Assembly (NCBI GenBank): GCA_036796255.1
Contig: DAIRDH010000005.1
Location: 1-64,000 of the forward strand
From: T3Sed10-241 sp036796255
Lineage (GTDB): Bacteria; Bacteroidota; Bacteroidia; Flavobacteriales_D; Cryomorphaceae
Length of the DNA: 64,000 nucleotides
Direction: 5' to 3'
This document shows, one piece after another, positions 61,563 to 64,000 of this stretch (the stretch's first letter is position 1; every line of letters starts with the position of its first letter). The position numbers and the translations under genes are program-made. The notes beneath the pieces were generated by a model that was given only the letters and a program-made list of their open reading frames with translations, was not told the origin of the DNA and ran no database searches.

Positions 61563-62048
61563 ATGATAAGGAACTTCATGGTTTTCGTATTGATATTGAC
61601 TTCGGCCTTCGTTTTTACATCCTGCAATGATGCTGTCAATGCGGATGAATTCTTGGCGGACAGCAGCGTAGCTGAACAAGGTGTGACTATGAACGACCGG
61701 ATAGCACAAACAGCCACAAACGTGGAGCGGGTAAGTCCAGGCGACTTTGAAACCAGGCTGAGAGGCGGTGGCACTGCCGGAGTACAACTTATTGACGTGC
61801 GTACACCGCGGGAATACAATGCCGGCCACATAGAAGGGGCAGTGCTGCTTGACATAAGTAAGCGCGATGTGTTTAATAACGGCATCGATGCCCTGGATAA
61901 GAACCGCCCCGTCTTGGTATATTGTGCAGTAGGAGGGAGGAGTGCAGCAGCGGCCAAGCTTCTTGCCGATAAAGGATTTCCGCAAATAGTAGACCTGAAT
62001 GGTGGTATTAATGCCTGGGTTGATGCAGGCAAGAAAACAGTAAAATAA
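61563..62048 (+). CDS. Rhodanese-like lipoprotein
   Basis: 161 residues. Lipoprotein signal with lipobox FTSC (Cys20 region: VFVLILTSAFVFTSCN). Single rhodanese domain (about 58-155): LIDVRTPREYNAGHIEGAVLLD and the active-site loop VYCAVGGRSAAAAKLL with Cys in the catalytic position. Likely a periplasmic sulfurtransferase. The trxA ATG overlaps its stop, so the two are coupled. Confidence 0.92.
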   Translation: MIRNFMVFVLILTSAFVFTSCNDAVNADEFLADSSVAEQGVTMNDRIAQTATNVERVSPGDFETRLRGGGTAGVQLIDVRTPREYNAGHIEGAVLLDISKRDVFNNGIDALDKNRPVLVYCAVGGRSAAAAKLLADKGFPQIVDLNGGINAWVDAGKKTVK

Positions 62049-62344
62049 TGGCAGGATTTAAAGAAATAATAAACGGGCCGAAGCCTGTATTGGTTGATTT
62101 TTTTGCGGAGTGGTGCGGACCTTGCAAAAGTATGGCACCCGTATTGAAAGATTTGGCTGGAGATTTAAAAGACAAAGCAGTCATCTTAAAAGTAGACGTG
62201 GATAAGAACCAGGCCGCTGCCCAGGCTTACAACGTAAGGGGGGTACCTACATTTGTAATTTTCAGAAATGGAAAAGAAGTGTGGCGCCAATCAGGGGCCA
62301 TGCCGAAGCAGGTGCTGATGGCGGCTTTAGAAGCCAATGCTTGA
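62048..62344 (+). CDS. trxA: Thioredoxin
   Basis: 98 residues, full-length thioredoxin fold with DFFAEWCGPCKSMAPVL (WCGPC redox centre), the VDVDKNQAAAQAY segment and the cis-Pro in RGVPTFVIFRNGK. No signal, so cytoplasmic unless exported with its lipoprotein neighbour, which is unlikely. Coupled to the rhodanese gene. Confidence 0.95.
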   Translation: MAGFKEIINGPKPVLVDFFAEWCGPCKSMAPVLKDLAGDLKDKAVILKVDVDKNQAAAQAYNVRGVPTFVIFRNGKEVWRQSGAMPKQVLMAALEANA

Positions 62345-62349
62345 AGACA

Positions 62350-62976
62350 TCAGTTTGAAGTTGGCTGAGGTAAAACCTTCATGGTATACCCTTTAGACTT
62401 CCAAAACCCGAGCGCTTCAGGCAAAGCATAGAGCATGTTGTATTTTGCTTTCTCACTGTCGTGAAATACGACAATGGAACCGGGTTTGGCGTTTAATGTA
62501 ACATTGTTGAGGCATTGTTCCTTGCTCACATCAGCGCGCCAGTCGGCACTCAATACATCCCACATTACAATGCTGAACCTTTTGGATAATGCCTTGGCCT
62601 GCGAGCGGCTTATTTTGCCGTAAGGCGGCCTGAACAGCCTTGATTGCACATACTTCGCGCATTCAAGGACACTTTTTAGATAGCTGTAATCACTGAATGA
62701 CCATCCATTCATGTGGTTCCAGGTGTGGTTGCCCACTTCGTGACCCTCATCAAGGATGCGTTTGTAAAGATGCGGAGACCGCGCAACGTTGCCCCCAATA
62801 CAAAAGAAAGTTGCCTTTGCGTCAAACCCAGCAAGAATATCGAGCACCTGATCTGTGATTCCAGGGCTGGGACCATCATCAAAGGTTAAATAGACTTCAT
62901 TCCCGGCATTCGCGACATTCCACATGAGCTGTGAAGAAATAGGTTTCACGATGGATGGCGTCTTGACGAGATACAT
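62350..62976 (-). CDS. Polysaccharide deacetylase (CE4 family)
   Basis: 208 residues. NodB-type domain with the five CE4 motifs: YLTFDDGPSPG (general base Asp and metal Asp), HEVGNHTWNHMN (metal His pair), FRPPYGKIS, the VMWDVLSADWR segment and VVFHDSEKA. No signal peptide. Likely acts on cell-wall or surface N-acetyl sugars, but substrate is not determined by sequence. Convergent with trxA, 5 bp apart. Confidence 0.92.
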   Translation of the reverse strand: MYLVKTPSIVKPISSQLMWNVANAGNEVYLTFDDGPSPGITDQVLDILAGFDAKATFFCIGGNVARSPHLYKRILDEGHEVGNHTWNHMNGWSFSDYSYLKSVLECAKYVQSRLFRPPYGKISRSQAKALSKRFSIVMWDVLSADWRADVSKEQCLNNVTLNAKPGSIVVFHDSEKAKYNMLYALPEALGFWKSKGYTMKVLPQPTSN

Positions 62977-62985
62977 CGCGCCGCT

Positions 62986-64000
62986 TTAAAATTTAACGTT
63001 CTCCCTTGCTCTTGCAGCCTCCAGCTCCTGGATTTTGGCGTCGAAAGCTTGATCCATCGCCTGAAAACGGTCATCAAACAGGGCCTTCACATCTTCGTCT
63101 TGCGGGTAAATGCGCGTTACAAACAAGTTGAGCCTTTGTGCAACAGCATAGCTCATTTGCATATCCTGGCGTAATTGCATCACCCATTCCGGATCGAGTG
63201 ACATGTAATATTCGAAATCTTCCTCGTAGCGGGCAAACAATACTTTGGCCAACGCATTGGCTTTGTCGTTCTCTCCTATGCGGTAGTAGTTTTCAATGAT
63301 GGGCACCATCAACCTGTCGTAAGGCACGTTGTGGGGCGGCATCGCCTCAATGCACTTGTCGAGAATTTGCAAGGCTTTGTCGGGCTTGTCTTCTTTGATG
63401 AGCTCTTCGGCCAGGGTAGCAAACTGCAGGCGGATGTTGTTGGTGAGGCGGATGTTATTCTCGTCCATGTAGATCTGATCCTCGCTGTCCATACCTCCCC
63501 ATTTGAACTTGTTCATCACATTGTCATACATCCGCTCTGTGTTCACTCCGCCCAGTGTATTTGGGTTGTCGCTTGATGGGGTTTTCACTGGCGTGAGTCT
63601 GTAAGCCAGACCTTCGAGTTTAAAATAGTCTTGCAAATTGATATAGCTGTCAGGTCCGGTGGTCACAGCGAAGTAAATGGCCCTTTCCCAGTCGTTGGTG
63701 GCGAGGAGGTCAAGTACCATCATGTTGTTTTTCATCAGGTAGTTTCTGTTGATTCGCCATTCTACCCGGTTTGTTACAGCGTTGCTGTCAGCTTCGGTGA
63801 TCAATCCTTGCTCCATAGCCCTGTCCATGTTGACAGGGATGTAGAAGTTTTTGGTAGGTAAGATAGAAAGCTTCTCCCCTTGCGCATTGCGCATATTTTG
63901 GTCATTTGCAATAAAGTCGACTGCTTGCCTTACGGAAACGGCTGTGCGGTTGCTGTTGCGCGACTCGTCAAGGTATACCACATCACGGGTACCCTGACGG
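62986..64000 (-). CDS. DUF2723 protein, C-terminal part (runs off the window)
   Basis: At least 338 codons; the frame is open to position 64000 and the 5' part lies outside. The visible portion is the soluble periplasmic C-terminus typical of the long Bacteroidota DUF2723 membrane proteins: ILPTKNFYIPVN, a WERAIYFAVTTGPDSYINLQDYFK segment, and YRLTPVK. DUF2723 proteins have an N-terminal multi-span glycosyltransferase-like region, not visible here. Ends 9 bp before the deacetylase start, so the two may form one transcript. Confidence 0.8.
   Translation of the reverse strand, partial: RQGTRDVVYLDESRNSNRTAVSVRQAVDFIANDQNMRNAQGEKLSILPTKNFYIPVNMDRAMEQGLITEADSNAVTNRVEWRINRNYLMKNNMMVLDLLATNDWERAIYFAVTTGPDSYINLQDYFKLEGLAYRLTPVKTPSSDNPNTLGGVNTERMYDNVMNKFKWGGMDSEDQIYMDENNIRLTNNIRLQFATLAEELIKEDKPDKALQILDKCIEAMPPHNVPYDRLMVPIIENYYRIGENDKANALAKVLFARYEEDFEYYMSLDPEWVMQLRQDMQMSYAVAQRLNLFVTRIYPQDEDVKALFDDRFQAMDQAFDAKIQELEAARARENVKF

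Overview
The window is a chromosomal stretch from a member of the Bacteroidota, most likely Flavobacteriales or a close relative. The evidence is several secreted proteins ending in a gliding-motility-type C-terminal (type IX secretion, type B) sorting domain, four PorP/SprF-like or other outer-membrane barrel genes, a giant SprB-like adhesin, promoters of the TTTG-N19-TAnnTTTG type, and almost no Shine-Dalgarno signals. Species cannot be read from the sequence. Most of the window is dense housekeeping DNA with ordinary operons. The accessory signals are concentrated around 13 kb, 29-33 kb, 44.6-49.4 kb and 49.5-61.5 kb.

Layout. 0-3 kb: hemA-hemC-hemD (tetrapyrrole C5 pathway) on the minus strand with 4-bp overlaps. 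3-6.6 kb: nrdB-nrdA class Ia ribonucleotide reductase. 7-10.3 kb: a DUF3109 protein, a putative outer-membrane protein and glyS. 10.6-12.8 kb: prs-rplY-pth. 12.9 kb: tRNA-Leu(CAA), then a decayed IS1182-like transposase. 13.7-18.6 kb: accC-accB-fabH, rpmF with DUF177, and pdxA. 19-26.9 kb: two large sorting-domain proteins flanking ribE and metF; metF is interrupted by a 100-N gap with identical 55-bp sequence on each side, which looks like an unmerged contig overlap. 27.1-32.8 kb: lepA, then an ECF sigma factor, a probable anti-sigma factor, an outer-membrane barrel and a DUF2807 protein. 32.8-42.5 kb: gatC, a cyclase-family protein, hemW, a sensor histidine kinase, an AsmA-like protein, an RsuA/RluB pseudouridine synthase, a YraN-type nuclease, a DUF4412 protein and an LD-carboxypeptidase. 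42.5-44.6 kb: metG.

44.6-45.4 kb holds the most unusual structure. An intact tRNA-Arg(CCT) gene is surrounded by partial copies of itself: one 5' copy with a short palindrome in the D arm, and two 3' copies with the same 21-nt palindromic insertion at the same place in the T loop. The two 3' copies bracket a small GIY-YIG nuclease gene. This looks like a small tRNA-targeting mobile or homing unit.

45.4-49.4 kb has a glycosyltransferase, a UbiA prenyltransferase with homogentisate-phytyltransferase-like motifs, a methyltransferase, and a divergent membrane protein that joins a phytol-kinase-like half to a DUF92 (VTE6-like) half. Together they suggest salvage of phytol or another isoprenoid alcohol into a prenylated quinone or aromatic.

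49.5-61.5 kb is a gliding/adhesion operon: a small sorting-domain protein, PorP/SprF, a 2553-residue adhesin with about 25 SprB-type repeats, and two more PorP/SprF paralogues, closed by a strong terminator. 61.5-64 kb: rhodanese lipoprotein with thioredoxin, polysaccharide deacetylase, and the C-terminal part of a DUF2723-type membrane protein that runs off the window.

Regulation that can be read directly: a matching pair of ECF-type promoters (TGTAAC-N17-CGTC) in front of the sigma gene and the barrel gene, many Bacteroidota housekeeping promoters, several of which sit only 4-5 nt before the start codon, and five hairpin-plus-U-tract terminators.
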